DNA of 64,000 nt, from the NCBI GenBank assembly GCA_964006375.1, contig OZ023269.1, forward strand, positions 186,001 through 250,000, in the 5' to 3' direction. Below, in pieces: positions 14,334 to 30,235 of this stretch (the first letter of the stretch is position 1; each line of letters opens with the position of its first letter). Source of the DNA: Tillus elongatus. Lineage: Eukaryota; Arthropoda; Insecta; Coleoptera; Cleridae. The position numbers and the translations under genes were made by a program. The notes under the pieces were generated by a model that saw only the letters and a program-made list of their open reading frames with translations, ran no database searches and was not told the origin of the DNA.

Positions 14334-15405
14334 TTTGAGTAAGGGGAAGACAACAGACGTTTCTTCTAGAAAATTGGCTCAGATGAAGATTCTTTTGCAA
14401 GAAGAACGTTACTTTCAAACAGCAATTACACAGAGATTAAATATTTCACAAGCATTTGTGGCTGGAGTGAAGAGACGTCTGTGATTTGGGTTCTGAGTAC
14501 GCACTCTTTTAAGTGCGAACCTGTAAACTAAATAATTAATTTACGCCAAGAATTGAAAGATAACTTGTCCAAACTGCTATGGGAAGCAAAAGAGCCACCA
14601 GTAAAGGCCGATTATTGCTGGATTGCCTGCCGGTCGTCATCGAAAACGGCTAAAATTACACCTTGGGCAAAAGTAATTCGGTAATGATTGGAGCAATGTA
14701 AGAAAAAATATAGGTCCCTCATTTAGTAAAATGTTTATTGAACCTTTTCTGAAGAATGGCAGTTTCAACACAATTGTCATTCAAAGTGAGCAGAACTGAA
14801 TATCAAGTGTGCTGAAGGCTATTTTATTATCCAGGTATGTTTTCCTAATAACCAATATTTGCTTTTTAGAAATAAAGTAGCTAATATCTGAAGAGCAGCT
14901 TCAATGATGTGTTTTCTCCTCTGTGTATCGCACAAAATGTCAAATGTCTGTCACAAGTGATGGTCTGGATGTCATGTCCGTTCAAGGAACAAGTCGTTTA
15001 TACATCGTAGATGAGGTGTATTGCTTCAATACAAACAAAATCCTGGAGACAAGATTACTCCGTCAACTGAATGACTAGTTCCCACATGGTTACTCCATCT
15101 CCACGCACGATGGTGCATCTTGCTATAACACAAAGTCCACCACAGAGATGTTGAAAGAAACACACAGTAAAGTATCTGTCATGACCTGGAAACTGCTCAG
15201 ATATAAACCCTATTGAGAATCTTTGAGTCATTGTCAGAAAGAGGCTACAGTAGCCCAATATACAAACAAAAGTGGATCTGATTGCAACACTGATAACAAT
15301 CTGGCATCATGATGAGGAACTCAGGTACAAAGAAACTGGTGAAAATCATGCCAATGCGTATGGAATCGCTTATTAAAAGCAACGACATGCACACTAAACA
15401 GTATA
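14334..15405 (+). pseudogene. Tc1-like transposon relic
   Basis: The plus strand keeps pieces of a Tc1 transposase: an N-terminal helix-turn-helix stretch (LAQMKILLQEER, ITQRLNISQAFVAGVKRR) near 14,375-14,480, and the catalytic-domain piece MSVQGTSRLYIVDEV near 14,980. Many frameshifts and stops separate them. Inverted repeats could not be fixed. Confidence 0.65.
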
Positions 15406-15562
15406 TTTAACAGTATTGTGTTCATTTTAAAAATAAAAAAGAAATACGCATTGCTTTGACATGGTTGACAATAATTATTGTAATAATTTTCACACATCTG
15501 TCTATCAAATAGAACTGCTTGATGGCTTCAAGGCTGTTCTGGCATGGTCAAACTCAATTGAA

Positions 15563-15656
15563 GGGTTGCTAGACGTTTATTTAATGGCGGCTGGCTTCTT
15601 CAATAGCTAGATTAAAAGAAGCCAGCAGTCATGGTTGGTCAAACGTCTAGCATCCC
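15563..15656. repeat. 94-base imperfect hairpin
   Basis: The arms are GGGTTGCTAGACGTTT...GGCTGGCTTCTT and its inverse AAGAAGCCAGC...AAACGTCTAGCATCCC. They fold with one internal mismatch bubble and a short loop. It could be a small foldback transposon or a precursor-like hairpin RNA. The sequence alone does not decide. Confidence 0.6.
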
Positions 15657-15729
15657 ACCAATTAGCTTGATTAGGGCAGAATAGATCAAAAGTCACCCAG
15701 CAGTCGAATCAATGTCGGTCGTGAAAGTA

Positions 15730-16290
15730 TAATGTCATGCTATTTGTTACGTTGTTATTTTCGACACCTTTTTTGCCGCACGCACGTGCTGACTATGGAC
15801 ACCAAAATACAGTTGGTCGCATTGAGCATGTTGAGCAAAGTTGGTCAACCCGAAGATGTCACCCTGGAGATTTACCTTTTCGAACAGCGATCTGATTGGC
15901 TAGAGATGTCGCCTACCCCTTCTCGACCCCTAGAGCCGGGAGGACTTCGGAATCAAGAACTCTGCAAAAGCCCAATTTCATCGATGATCGTGCTAAAGTG
16001 CAGTTCACTCATCAATTCGAGTCCTTCGTTGTCCCCTAGGCATTGGGCAAACAGGCTCGTAGCAGCCACGTGACATTCTGAAAAGTGTTGGAAAGCACGT
16101 GGACCATAGGGCGAGGCGGTGCCTCGTTCCCATTTAAGTGCTACAAACTTCGTGTACCAGAGAATGAGGCTGATCCTTATTCTCCATCTGTTCCCGAAGC
16201 ACATCGAGCTGTTTTGTTTGTATTACAACGCTTCTGTTAAATTATTGTCTGTGTAACTTTGCCCACTGTGCAATAAATTCATTTAATTAA
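15730..16290 (+). other. GC-richer block, possible solo LTR
   Basis: This 560-base stretch has clearly higher GC than its surroundings. It starts near TGTCATGCTATTTGTTACG and ends near an AATAAA at 16,272. A 113-codon open frame inside has no recognisable family. TGT at the start, a polyadenylation signal near the end and no gene would fit a solo LTR, but I cannot see a target duplication or a CA end. Confidence 0.25.
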
Positions 16291-16447
16291 TCCACGTTAA
16301 TGTTTTCTTTACCATCTAACCTCTGATATACATGTATAGGTTCAATTAAACGTGATCAATTACAGCATCGAAGAACGTACCGAATCTACGGTACACTATT
16401 AAATTGTTACTTAAGCTGGTTACTTATCTTTCTTATTTTTGTTTTAG

Positions 16448-16611
16448 AATGGATACGTTTAGGAGAACAAGTTTTATATTATGGAAACAACTATACTGAT
16501 GAAGAATCTAATATTCATTATAGGACATTAACATTTACAATTACGTTTGAATATAGTTATGACCACTGTTATATCGCCTATCATTATCCATATACTTACA
16601 CAAAACTAATG
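16448..16611 (+). CDS. Cytosolic carboxypeptidase (CCP2/3-like), exon 4
   Basis: The acceptor TTGTTTTAG and the donor GTAAGT bound a phase 1 to 0 exon. With the G from exon 3 it reads EWIRLGEQVLYYGNN, then HYRTLTFTITFEY and CYIAYHYPYTYTKLM. WIRxG..xxYY and the YPYTYT box link the N-domain to the catalytic domain in CCP enzymes. Phases match both neighbours. Confidence 0.92.
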
Positions 16612-16837
16612 GTAAGTGTTTTATTAGAACTTTATATTGTATTCCTAGGAGAGAATATTAACATGAAATTTACTAGCCATCAAACAAACAGCGGTCATGA
16701 CAATTGTTTAATGTCAAGTTCAAGTCTGCAGTATCTCGCCTTAAGAGACTAGCCGTAAATCTTCAATAAATGAACCCATCGGTGAATTTTTTAAGATTTG
16801 CACTTAAGTATTTCATATAGTTGAGTTTCAAAATTGT

Positions 16838-18063
16838 AGGTATTGCGACACCCCAGATGTGGGAGCAGTATTCAAGGTTTGGCCTTATTTGTGAAGTATA
16901 TAAGGTATAGAGATTAGCTGGTGAAAAGTATATGCGAGCCTGGAAGAGGAAACCTAATCTCTTAGCAGCCGCTTCTGCAATTGATGTGACATGTTGGTCC
17001 CAATTGAGATTTATATCCACAGAAATGTCAACAAGTGACAAGGACTCATTACTTTGAATAACTTGGTTGTTCATTGTGATGGGTCTAGGGCTGGCGTATC
17101 TCTTATGAGATAGAAAGCAAGACAGATTTGGTGGAGTTGAATTGTACAGGATTTCTATTTCCCCAGTCTAATATTTTTTTGGAGATCCACAGAGACAGAA
17201 CCCTCCATGAGCCTGCGATCCTCATCTAATTGGGCTAAAGAGACAGGCTTAGAATATTGTATATTTGAATGGAGGATGCTGTCGTCCGCGTAACTGTAAA
17301 CTGGATTGGAAGTGCTAGAGAGGAGGTCATTGAGGTGGAGAAGAAACAAAGTAGGGGCTAAAGCTATGCACAATCAACCAAGGGTTGCGGTGCTATCGGG
17401 GCGGCAAGGCCGCGGACGAGCCCTGAGGGAACAAAAAAAAACAAAAAAAAGGGGCTAAAGCTTAACCTTGAGGAACTCCTGCATTAATTGGATACAGTTT
17501 AGAGGAATGGCCATCCACAACACCAGAAATGCTCCGGTTGGAGAGGAAATTTGCTGTCCAGGTACAGAGTTTTTGTGGTAGGCCATAGGCTGGAAGTTTA
17601 TTAAGCAGCGCTGCGTGCCAGGCCTGGTCGAATGCTTTGTATATATCTAGAGCGACAATCTGGGATTCATCGTGTAGTTCCATAGACTTGTTCCAAGAAT
17701 GGGTGACAAAGGAAAGGAGGTCGGCAGTTGATTTGCGTTGACGGAATCCATACTGCCTGTCGTGGATTAGACTGTATTTCTCAAGAAATTTTAGTAATTC
17801 GGTGTTGATATAATTTTCCATTACTTTGGAGACGACTGAAAGGAGAGAAATAGGCCTGTAGTTTCTAGGATCCTTTCTTGGGGACGGGTTGTACTCGAGC
17901 AGTTTTCCAGTTGCTATGTAATATGCTTCTATTATAAGATGTCTGAAACAGACGAGTCAGGACAGGAGCAAGTTCTGGTGCGCATTTTTTGAGAACAATT
18001 GCTGGGATCTTGTCAAGGCCAGAGGTTTTCCTGGTATTAAGAGAAGAGAGCATCTTGCGTACC
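16838..18063 (-). mobile_element. Jockey/CR1-like LINE RT half (locus A), broken
   Basis: Minus-strand reverse transcriptase of the same LINE as at 2.4 kb. It runs from GGTACGCAAGATGCTCTC at 18,063 down to a break after CSHIWG at about 16,850, with ALDIYKAFDQAWH and SYADDSILH. Frameshifts, stops and an 84-bp insertion have inactivated it. The endonuclease half lies at 19,503-20,480, across an inserted TA-core element. Confidence 0.85.
17366..17449 (+). mobile_element. Short GC-rich poly(A)-tailed retro-insertion
   Basis: About 65 GC-rich bases (containing GGGTTGCGGTGCTATCGGGG and GACGAGCCCTGAGGGAAC) and an A9-C-A8 tail are inserted in the opposite orientation to the host LINE. AGGGGCTAAAGCT is repeated at 17,353-17,365 and 17,450-17,462, a 13-base target duplication. 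The poly(A) tail and the duplication show LINE-type retrotransposition of a short RNA or of the 3' end of another element. I do not recognise the source RNA. Confidence 0.75.
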
Positions 18064-19502
<1,439 letters not shown>

Positions 19503-20480
19503 TTAGTTTTGAAAATGATATCCGTCATTTTATGCGCGACATTGGGGACTGTTGGTGGTTGAAGATTTAGAAGTGGGTTGAGAGTAGGATTGCCAGCGAA
19601 CAACGAGGCAAAAAGTTCAGCCTTGCCAAGGCGGCAGAAACAATTTCATCCCCTGAAACAAGAGGTGGGAACGTGCTCTTGCAGAAATTATTCCCAATAG
19701 ATTTAGCAAGAATCCATGAGGGTTTGCTGCCGTTAGAGCTTGAGAGGATTCTGTTTTTGGTGTGGTTATTAAAAGAGTTTTTTGCCTCAGAAAGAATGCG
19801 GGCATAGCGGTTTCTTGCGTCGTTAAATGCTTGACGGTTTTCCTGACTGCTATTGTGTAGAAGCATTCTGTGAGCTTTGACCTTTTCAAATCTTGCCTTG
19901 TCACAGGATTTAGAAAACCAGGGCTTTTAAGTGGCTGAAGAGGTTTTCTGTATACGAGGAATAAATAATTCCATGCCAGCTTGAATAATTTCGGTGACGT
20001 TTTGTGAGATATCAGAGGGGTCAGGATGATAGAAGCAGACAGACGCCCATGGAAATAAGGAAAAGTAATCCCGCATTTCGTCCCACTTCCCAGGTTGTAG
20101 GGCCAAACGATACGTGGGTGTGATGACTGTGTGACCTCGGGTTGCATTGCGCAGGAAACAGTGACCATGCTGTGGTCTGAGCGACCAAAGAGGGCGGTGA
20201 CTGATATCTTACAGCATTCAGGTTTAGTAGTAAGAAAGAGATCCAACGGATTTGAGCTGTGTGTTGGGATGCGAGGAAAGTAAGTAGGTTGCTGAACCAT
20301 ATTGGCCAAAGAATTGCTGACTGCGAAGGCCTCCACTTCTCTCCCTTGTGGATCTGTTTTTGAATATCCAAGCCATTCCTTATTATGGACATTGAAGTCA
20401 CCAAGAATAGTCCCCTCGGAGGAAGGATTTAGAAATCATCATCATGTTTAGTGACGCAGGGCGAATATTGGGAAAGGTTG
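19503..20480 (-). mobile_element. LINE endonuclease/linker half (locus A), broken
   Basis: The minus strand encodes the C-terminal part of an apurinic-type endonuclease (ILGDFNVHNKEWLGYS-like, ALFGRSDHSMVTVS with the GRSDH catalytic box) and the linker to RT (WILAKSIGNNF, FPPLVSGDEIV, KMTDIIFKTK). Frameshifts break it. It ends exactly where the TA-core element begins and resumes at 18,063. The start near 20,480 is approximate. Confidence 0.75.
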
Positions 20481-21490
20481 AGGCAATAACAAATTCATTA
20501 AAAAGTCATAAATATAAGCGTTTTGTAGTTGCTAATGTTGTAAAAATTATTGGTTTATTATTTTATAAAAAGCAATAACCTTGCTAAAAAATATTAAAAA
20601 CATAAATTCCTCAAAATACCTTCAAATGAGCGCAAATGCTAAAACCTGTTTCAAGCTTTAGCTTTTTGTATATTTATCTATAAGTGACTAGGTAAAAGCT
20701 CGAAATAATTTACCGTTGGTTAAAGCTTAACGACAAAAAAAACTGAACTTTTCCTCAAAAAAAAAAAAACTGAACAACTAAAATGATTTCCTAAACAATT
20801 CACTAAAAGGAGAGAACTGCCAAAAATCGGTAATTATTTTTAGAGTTATTGTCATAAACAATCATTTCAATAAAAAAATGCTTAAAAGAGCGAAAATTTT
20901 AATGCTACGATTACTTTAGAAACCTAACACAGCCAATACAAATAAAACGGGTAAAAGATGCTACCCAAACTAGCGATCGAGAAATCTCAGCCACTAACAT
21001 CCCGAAAATCATTGTCAAAAAGATACTATTATGCGAACGTACATACAGCATCCAGCCCACTCTCGCACGACGTTAGAATCACAGATGACATGAAATGAGA
21101 AATGATGTGATTGTAAAAGTTGTTATTTTTTAAGTGGGAGATTCAATACCTTTTGAAAATACACTATATTTGTTGTTCGATGAACGGCCCCAATTAAAAT
21201 TTCATACTAAAAATGTAGCATATAGTGGAAAGGTCAAGGTTGAAGGTAGGCAATAAAGAAATTGTTACGAAAATATCGTATTTATAAGGAGAATAGGTAT
21301 GACGTGTTTGACAAATCATGATTTGGTAAGTTTCATATTATAAAATATGAGAAGATATGAAAGAATGAATTAAATATTGTAAACAAAATTGGCTCACATC
21401 TCTATAAAAATGATGATTTTAAAACAGTTTGTTAACTCTATTGCTGTTTGCTTAATTTACGCTTAGGATATAAACAAACGCTTTTTACCT
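20481..21490. other. Intron, nothing recognised
   Basis: AT-rich sequence with no supported gene or repeat. An A-run lies at 20,755-20,770. Confidence 0.4.
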
Positions 21491-21493
21491 TTC

Positions 21494-21590
21494 GGGGCCG
21501 AGGGGTAGAGTATTCGCATGACGCGCGGTGGCCCGGCTGACACGTTGGCTGCCCGGGCTCTATTCCTGCGCGATGTATATGCAACGTTTT
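21494..21590 (+). repeat. tRNA-like sequence, possible second SINE family
   Basis: GGGGCCGAGGGGTAGAGTAT resembles a tRNA A box region, and GGGCTCTATTCCTGCGCG resembles a weak B box with RNA-like spacing. The segment is GC-rich in an AT-rich intron. It does not form a good cloverleaf by eye, so a SINE head or tRNA pseudogene is likelier than a gene. Confidence 0.3.
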
Positions 21591-21867
21591 GTTTTGTTTC
21601 ACTAACTTTAATAGTCGGTAGTGGTAGAAACAATAGTGTCGAGATTTCATACGTTTTGACCTAGATCTCACTGCTCTTTAACTTTGTCACCTTTGAGCCT
21701 AAAATTAAAATTTCAGCAGATTTCTTATTGTAGATAAAAAAGATGAGAATTCTTTTAAACAACTTTTTTGTTAGATAAAACGATTCGATTAGCTTCACTA
21801 AAACGAAACCATCCAGGCGATTAATAAACAAGAATACCTGCCACGTTTATAATTTGCAGATACTTCC

Positions 21868-22615
<748 letters not shown>

Positions 22616-22999
22616 ACTTTTTCTAAATATGAATTAAGTTTTATTTTGGAAAGCTTTTGTACCTAATTAAATTTGTATTATAAGTTTCTTAAAGAGATTG
22701 TACCTAGTAATACCAAATTTTAATTTTCTAACTTCTTAGAAAACTGAGTTGTGGGCATTTGTGCTAGGACACTAGATTAAATTTTTTTTGATAATAGAGA
22801 GATATCCTGATAACACTTCCGAAAAAAACCTTCAAATGATGGTGTACTATGATTTAAAACCGATCTTCAAGCTTCAAGGTGTGTTTAAATTTAAAGTATT
22901 AACTCTAGTAATATGCCGTACTGATGTAGTGTAGAATTGTTATCAAGATTCCTAATGATAACGCACTTAAAGCGTCCCGAATTTTAGCGAATTTAAACC

Positions 23000-23746
<747 letters not shown>

Positions 23747-25286
23747 CTTTTATGATAAATGACCGATTATTTTAAAATCTACCACACATCACACCGCTTT
23801 AAGATGTTGATCACAAAGTCATAATCAATTTTTTTTAAGGAAAATCTAGGTAGGTAGGGATCCATTAACTTTAACATTATTAATATTATTTAACCAACTA
23901 TTTGTTCAGCAAATTCTCAGTAGATATTATTTTGGTTATTCTGTCAAAAAATGTTTAGACACAAACCAACTTACAAAGTTTATTTTTAGTCATTTAATGA
24001 AAATCGGAAAACCAAAAAAAAATCCGACACCAACAAAATGTTACAATACTGCGTGAATACAAAGATTGGGTTTGATTGATGCTATTCTAGCTGTGTGGAT
24101 ATTTGTTTCTTTTAGAGAAAATATAAAATTGAAGCCATTAAATGTAACTTTGTTACCTATATAATAATTAAAGCATTTACGTGGTTTAGTTGTGGTGATA
24201 TAATTTTCTGTCAAAATTTTAGGTTAATATATTTAGAAGTGTCACAAACATGATTTGGTTTCACTTACCTATACCTCTTGTTGTTTTCGTTTCATTGCTT
24301 CCGGGAAACTTCAAAGGCGTGGTTAAAGAGGAATAGTAGTTTATTTATAATTCACAGGTTTAATTTAAGTCTTTGGTTATTTCAGCACAAATATCACTCA
24401 CCAAATAACACATATTTTCTGGCCACAACTTTATGTCATTTTTGTTGACATTTAAGCAACACTTACTTGATTTTTAAAGGGGTATTATAAGAATATAAAT
24501 ATGGAAATATTTGTCACCAACCTGACAACAGAAAACTGCACTACTCAGCAATTTAGTGTAAATAATACGAATAATAGGGTGAATTCAAATGTTTCTCAAG
24601 AATTTAAACTTATGGCTGTGTTGCCAGATAGATATTATTTTAAAATCGTATTACATTTTGCAATAATTGATTTCAATATTTAATAATAATAGTAAAAGGA
24701 TGTTAAACTTTTAATAATACAACTATTTTTTACGACTTAGTAAGTACCTATTTAACAGCATTGGTTTCTTTATATTTCTATTTATACCTATCTTAGTTTT
24801 GTAATGTTTCTTGGAACTTGTACAATTAATTTATATATAAGAAATATTTTTCAATAGTTTTTTTTTGCGCTGACGAATAATAATTATCATAATTTGTTAA
24901 AGAGTAGCAATTCAATAAATGAACAATTTATATAAGCTATTTTGTTTAGCTATTGTGTTTTTAGTCCACGTAACTTAAATCTGAAACGTGATGTCTGCAA
25001 CAAAGTTTATATATAATGTAACTTCTTCTACGAAGTAAAAACCGTTAGCTACTTTGAATATTGAATAAAAATTCAGTATAAATACAGTTGTTAATAAGCT
25101 GTTGTATTTAACGCAATTTAAGTGATTTTGGATATTGAAAAATAACACAGCCCTTCAATATTTTAGTTATAAGACAAACTGTCTTCTTTATTAGCGTCCA
25201 AACTTTTTGATGTAGAATAAATCTCACCTTTCAGGCATCATTAGCATTTTCCCAGATATACCAATTACACTAATTTAAAAAAAGTT
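23747..25286. other. Intron, nothing recognised
   Basis: About 1.5 kb of AT-rich intron of the carboxypeptidase gene. A 60-codon open frame at 24,501 has no family likeness. No repeats were recognised. Confidence 0.45.
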
Positions 25287-25738
25287 ATGGACGCAGCAAG
25301 TGCGTTATGGTAGTGAATTTTTATTAAATGCTTCAAACTTGAATAATTCAATTTTCTATAAACTTAGAAAGTTTAATTTTGGTATGTAGTAAGGCAAGAC
25401 ATCCACCAAATTTCATTAAAAAAGCTTTGTAATATTCAGAGAATTTTTTTTAAAGAAAATTCAAAATTTGAATAACTCAATTTTTATCAAGTTAGAAAAT
25501 TGACTTTTGGTACTTAGGAAGGTGTCTCCCAAGGCAACATATTTAGTGAATTTCATTAAAACAGCTTTGTAATTTTCGGAGAAAAACATTTTTTCGAAAA
25601 AAAACTTAAAATTTTCCCGGAAAACCCTGTCCGATTTTCCTGGCTAACGAACTCATCCAAGCCATTAATAAAAGAAAGGCACTTGCCGAGTTTCATCGCA
25701 ATCTGTTAATTATTTTTTGAGTTATCGGATACATACAT

Positions 25739-25807
<69 letters not shown>
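25287..25807 (-). mobile_element. TA-core element, truncated after the TA core
   Basis: The terminus TGGACGCAGCAAGTGCGTTA is at 25,288. The CTAACGAACTCATCCAAGCC block and a (TA)n core at 25,746-25,807 follow, then unrelated sequence. The left block and hairpin are missing. Confidence 0.7.
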
Positions 25808-25809
<2 letters not shown>

Positions 25810-25864
25810 AAAAATAGTTGTCAAATATAATTAAACATGTGGAATTAAAATTCTTCTGCTTATG

Positions 25865-26010
25865 TGTATGGCAACTGCATTGCCTTGGTAAATGATAAAG
25901 TCATAAACCATCCCACTCTCTCGACAAAGCATAACAGCTTTATTCCTTAAGGTTCGGCTTACCTCTTCTGTACTGCTTTAAAGATATTGTCTCTTGATTT
26001 TTTCCGCGCA
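25865..26010 (-). pseudogene. piggyBac transposase relic
   Basis: Minus-strand frames read YRRGKPNL, then after a stop NKAVMLCRESGMVYDFIIYQG in overlapping pieces. This matches the (Y/R)xRGKPxPxGxK...GYVYDFxxYxG core of piggyBac-type transposases. Coding-like minus-strand pieces continue to about 26,520 (for example KLGEWKPDENDTQRH) and may belong to the same relic. There are several frameshifts. Confidence 0.45.
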
Positions 26011-26819
26011 AAGTTTCTTCTTATGCTCTAATCGTGAGCATCTCTGAGAGCGTTATATATTGGCTTCACTTTATATAATCTGTGAGTTATTGTTGGATCC
26101 CTTTCTAAGTTGTTAACAAGGTTAGCTTATAGAATCTGTTTCGAGTCATACTGCCTAAGAAACTCCCACTGCTAGACTATTTTTCCAATATAACCTAATT
26201 CTGGGAAAGCCCAAACAGCCCGTCAGGATTTTTAAGCTAATAAGAGTTTTTATTTTAGTTTTTTTGTGTAGACGAAAACCGACCTGTTTCATTTTGTGGG
26301 GCATAACTATCAGTTCGCTGCACCATCTCATTTTACAGGAGGTGTTATATATTAAAGACAACATGTAATAGGTTGCGGTAAATAATTGTCTTTATCGCAG
26401 TGTCATCTCCAAATAAAACATGTCTCTGTGTATCATTTTCGTCAGGCTTCCATTCTCCTAACTTACGTTCAAGCATTGCTACATATTTTGTTCTATTATT
26501 TTCATCTCATTTTCTTCTATATCGTTTGACCTGTTGTAATATTAGGGCATGAAATTTTTGATTTTGGCTGATCAGAACATGCAAATATATAGGTACCTGT
26601 TTTTTGGTGATACTGCATATTAGGGGGCAACTAGTTTTAGATCAATCGAGTGCTGATAGATAAAGTTTACTACCTTTATATGTACTCTGATACTATGTTT
26701 ATGTTCTGGAAATTCGTTTTTTCCTTGTGGGAATCTGTTGTTGCCGAGTTATTGACATTATTAGTTCGTCGCTGGTCACATACGGTAAGTTTAAACTAAC
26801 ATTAATTTTTTGTTTGTTA

Positions 26820-27024
26820 AATGGAGGTTTTTGCTTTCTTGTTGTCTCCAACGTTTTTTGGTCAGGTCAGATTAGATCAGGTCAGGTCGTCTAGGCCTGC
26901 TTGCTGGGGTGTTTTGTGCATAAACGACAAGAAAAAAGTTGTCCTTGAGCCCCTAAACAAGCCGGGGGACCTGGAACAAATATGCGTGCTGGACGAGAAG
27001 AACATTATTAAGAAAAAATGTTGA
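26820..27024 (+). other. Short coding-like open segment of unknown origin
   Basis: A 67-codon frame includes CWGVLCINDKKKVVLEPLNK and PGDLEQICVLDEKN, with more GC than the flanks and repeated GTCAGGTCAG upstream. It ends beside a TA-core terminus at 27,043. I recognise no family. It could be a captured exon or a TE fragment. Confidence 0.25.
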
Positions 27025-27040
27025 CGTAAAATGTAAAAAA

Positions 27041-27493
27041 CTCGGGACGCAGCAAGTGCGTTATGGTAGTGAATTTTTATTAAATGCTTCAAATTTAAAT
27101 AACTCAATTTTCTATAAACTTAGAGAGTTTAATTTCAATACGTAGTAAGGTTTTTCCTAAGGCAAGATATCCACAAAATTTCATTAAAAAAACTTTGTAA
27201 TTTTCGGAGAAAAAAATTTTTTTCGAAAGAAAATTTAAAATTTGAGTAACTCAATTTTCTCTAAACTTAGAAAGTTGAATTTTGGTACGTAGTAAGGTTG
27301 AGGCAACATATATAGTAAATTTCATTGAAACAGCTTTGTTACTTTCGGAGAAAAAAAATTTTTTCGAAAGAAAACTCAAAATTTTTCCGGAAAACCCCGT
27401 CTGATTTTTCTGGATAACGAACTCATCCAAGCCATTAATAAAAGACAGGCAGTTGCCAAGTTTCATCGAAATCGGTTAATTATTTTTTGAGTT

Positions 27494-27580
<87 letters not shown>

Positions 27581-27597
27581 ATATAAAAATTAAACCT
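27041..27597 (-). mobile_element. TA-core element, truncated after the TA core
   Basis: The terminus CTCGGGACGCAGCAAGTGCG is at 27,041, with two tandem right blocks and a (TA)n core at 27,498-27,577. It ends after AAACATATAAAAATT, so the CCGGGGTC block and hairpin are lost. Confidence 0.7.
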
Positions 27598-27904
27598 ATT
27601 TACAAATGAACTTTTTTGAACTGCAATTTGCTTTTTTACAGTACATACCAATAAAATATCAATCAGATTTTGGACCATATCACATCGTCTTCTATTTTAA
27701 CACTAAAATAAATTTAATATTGAATGAGACAAACTTTAATTACTTTTAGTAGTACCAATCATAATAAAAATATGTCTAGTCAAAGTAACAAAACCCGATA
27801 AAAAAACAATTACGAAAACTAATAAATGCTGTTGAGCCAAAAATAGCCTTGTTAATATATCATATTCCCTTTCTTTGTCCAATTTTATCATATCTTTTGT
27901 TGGT

Positions 27905-28089
27905 CAGTAACAAAAGCAAACAAATTATATCCCAAATGATACAGAAAACTTTACAACTCTAGATCTAAATAAAAGGACTGTAACAACGGCAGAAGCAGAA
28001 GTCAATGGAAGGTTGATGAATGAATCTCATGAGTCAATAAGAAAAGCATTGACTAACCAACAGCAACCACTTACTTATGATTTAAACAT

Positions 28090-28100
<11 letters not shown>
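27905..28100 (+). other. Open segment after an AG, exon-like but unassigned
   Basis: About 63 codons are open after TTGTTGGTCAG (NYIPNDTENFTTLDLNKRTV, then EAEVNGRLMNESHESIRKAL). The composition looks coding, and the segment lies between exons 4 and 5 of the carboxypeptidase. It does not fit any part of the CCP fold I know, and the frame opens with a stop at the acceptor. Most likely it is a LINE or other TE remnant. Confidence 0.2.
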
Positions 28101-28710
<610 letters not shown>

Positions 28711-29625
28711 GGCTGCTTATAGAAGTCCAACTCAGCTGTTTTGGTCGATGTTCCTTCCTTATTTCCTTTCTAAAATTTATGTATTAGTAACGATTTTGGA
28801 AATTTGGCAACTGTGCGGAGACTAAATACTTGCGAAGTCACCAGTCAAACAGGTTATCCTCAGGGTAGGCACTACATTAAATTTAAAAGTGAAAAACAAT
28901 AGTTTACCCTATAGTTTGAAATAAATTATCGTTGGACTTTGTTGAAGTCTAATACAAATCAACAAATAAAAGTGTTTAGGCCATTGAAGTTGTGGTTTTG
29001 TGAGTTATCCCAACATATTAATAAAGCTTTGATTAACATCTGCCTCTCCAATTAGGTGAGTGTGCAATTTAAAGACTACAAATATGTGTTATCAAATCAA
29101 ATCAAATAGGTTGGAAAAAATACTAGAGTATTTACGTTATTAATAACGACATAGATGTGGTACCTATTACATATGCGACAAAACATATTTTATAATGAAT
29201 TTATTTTAGAATTTTCGTGCAAATACAGGGTGTTACATTACTTTGAGTTTCACTATATTTTTAAATGTAACCTATAGAAGATCCACATAACAATGAAGCA
29301 AACACGTGTGGCGTGTGCAAGTGCATGGCCGTGGTCTTGATCATGTATTATTAATGAAATGTCGACCTGGTGTATTTATAGCTTCCATCTTCAATTCTTT
29401 CTTTCTTTTTATTCTTATGCTCCAGCAACCTTTTTATAAAATCGTTATTTGTTGCAACACTAACCGTATAGTTATGATTTGTATTCGCAGGAAATACCTA
29501 TGTAATTTGTTTCAAGATAAATTGGTTACAATATTATGATTTACAGCATCGTTATTTTTTTAAATTTAAACATAAAAAACAAACGAGAACAGTGCAAGAT
29601 TTTAAGATTGAATTAAAATAAAAAA
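28711..29625. other. Intron, nothing recognised
   Basis: AT-rich intron sequence with no supported gene or repeat. Confidence 0.45.
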
Positions 29626-29627
29626 GT

Positions 29628-29850
29628 CTGGACGCAGCAAGTGCGTTATGGAAGTGAATTTTCATAAAAATGTCTAATAGCAAATATGTCTCTCTAATGC
29701 AAGCAGGCATCAATCTGGTTACCGGTACCGGTCTATAACCTATAAAGTAGAAACAATATACCATAATTGATCAAAATAACTTATTGTTTTAAACAAATTT
29801 TACCAAAATAAACTTTAAATGTTTCCAAGAATACTGGTTTCCTAGCCAAC
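29628..29850 (-). repeat. TA-core right-end module, 3'-truncated
   Basis: GTCTGGACGCAGCAAGTGCG is followed by the CAAATATGTCTC, GGTTACCGGTACC and CAATATACCATA segments of the module of about 310 bp. The opposite end is missing. Confidence 0.6.
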
Positions 29851-30235
29851 AAACCTTGGGTCGTTTGTTATTTATGCCACTTAGAATGAGATTATTTTTA
29901 TTTCCAATAGTCTTCTTTGTATGAAACATTCCAATCTTTCAACGGTCGTTCAATAATGTTTCCTTTCAAAGAATTTAGCATGGGGTCAGAGGTGTGATAC
30001 CAAATAAAGAGACCTTTCATACAAAAAATTACGACGATCGCTTATTCGCTATTTACAATTTAGAAAAATGCGATAGCCATTGAAAATTCTTCAGACAGTT
30101 GGTAGAGCAATCAAAACGGTACGACGGCTTAAAAAGTCGATCGTAACAAAATATCAATATTATTTAAAAATTAGTGTTTCCTAAAAATTATTTCAAAACA
30201 AACTTTTTTATTTAGATGTTTTAAAACGAAAAAAG

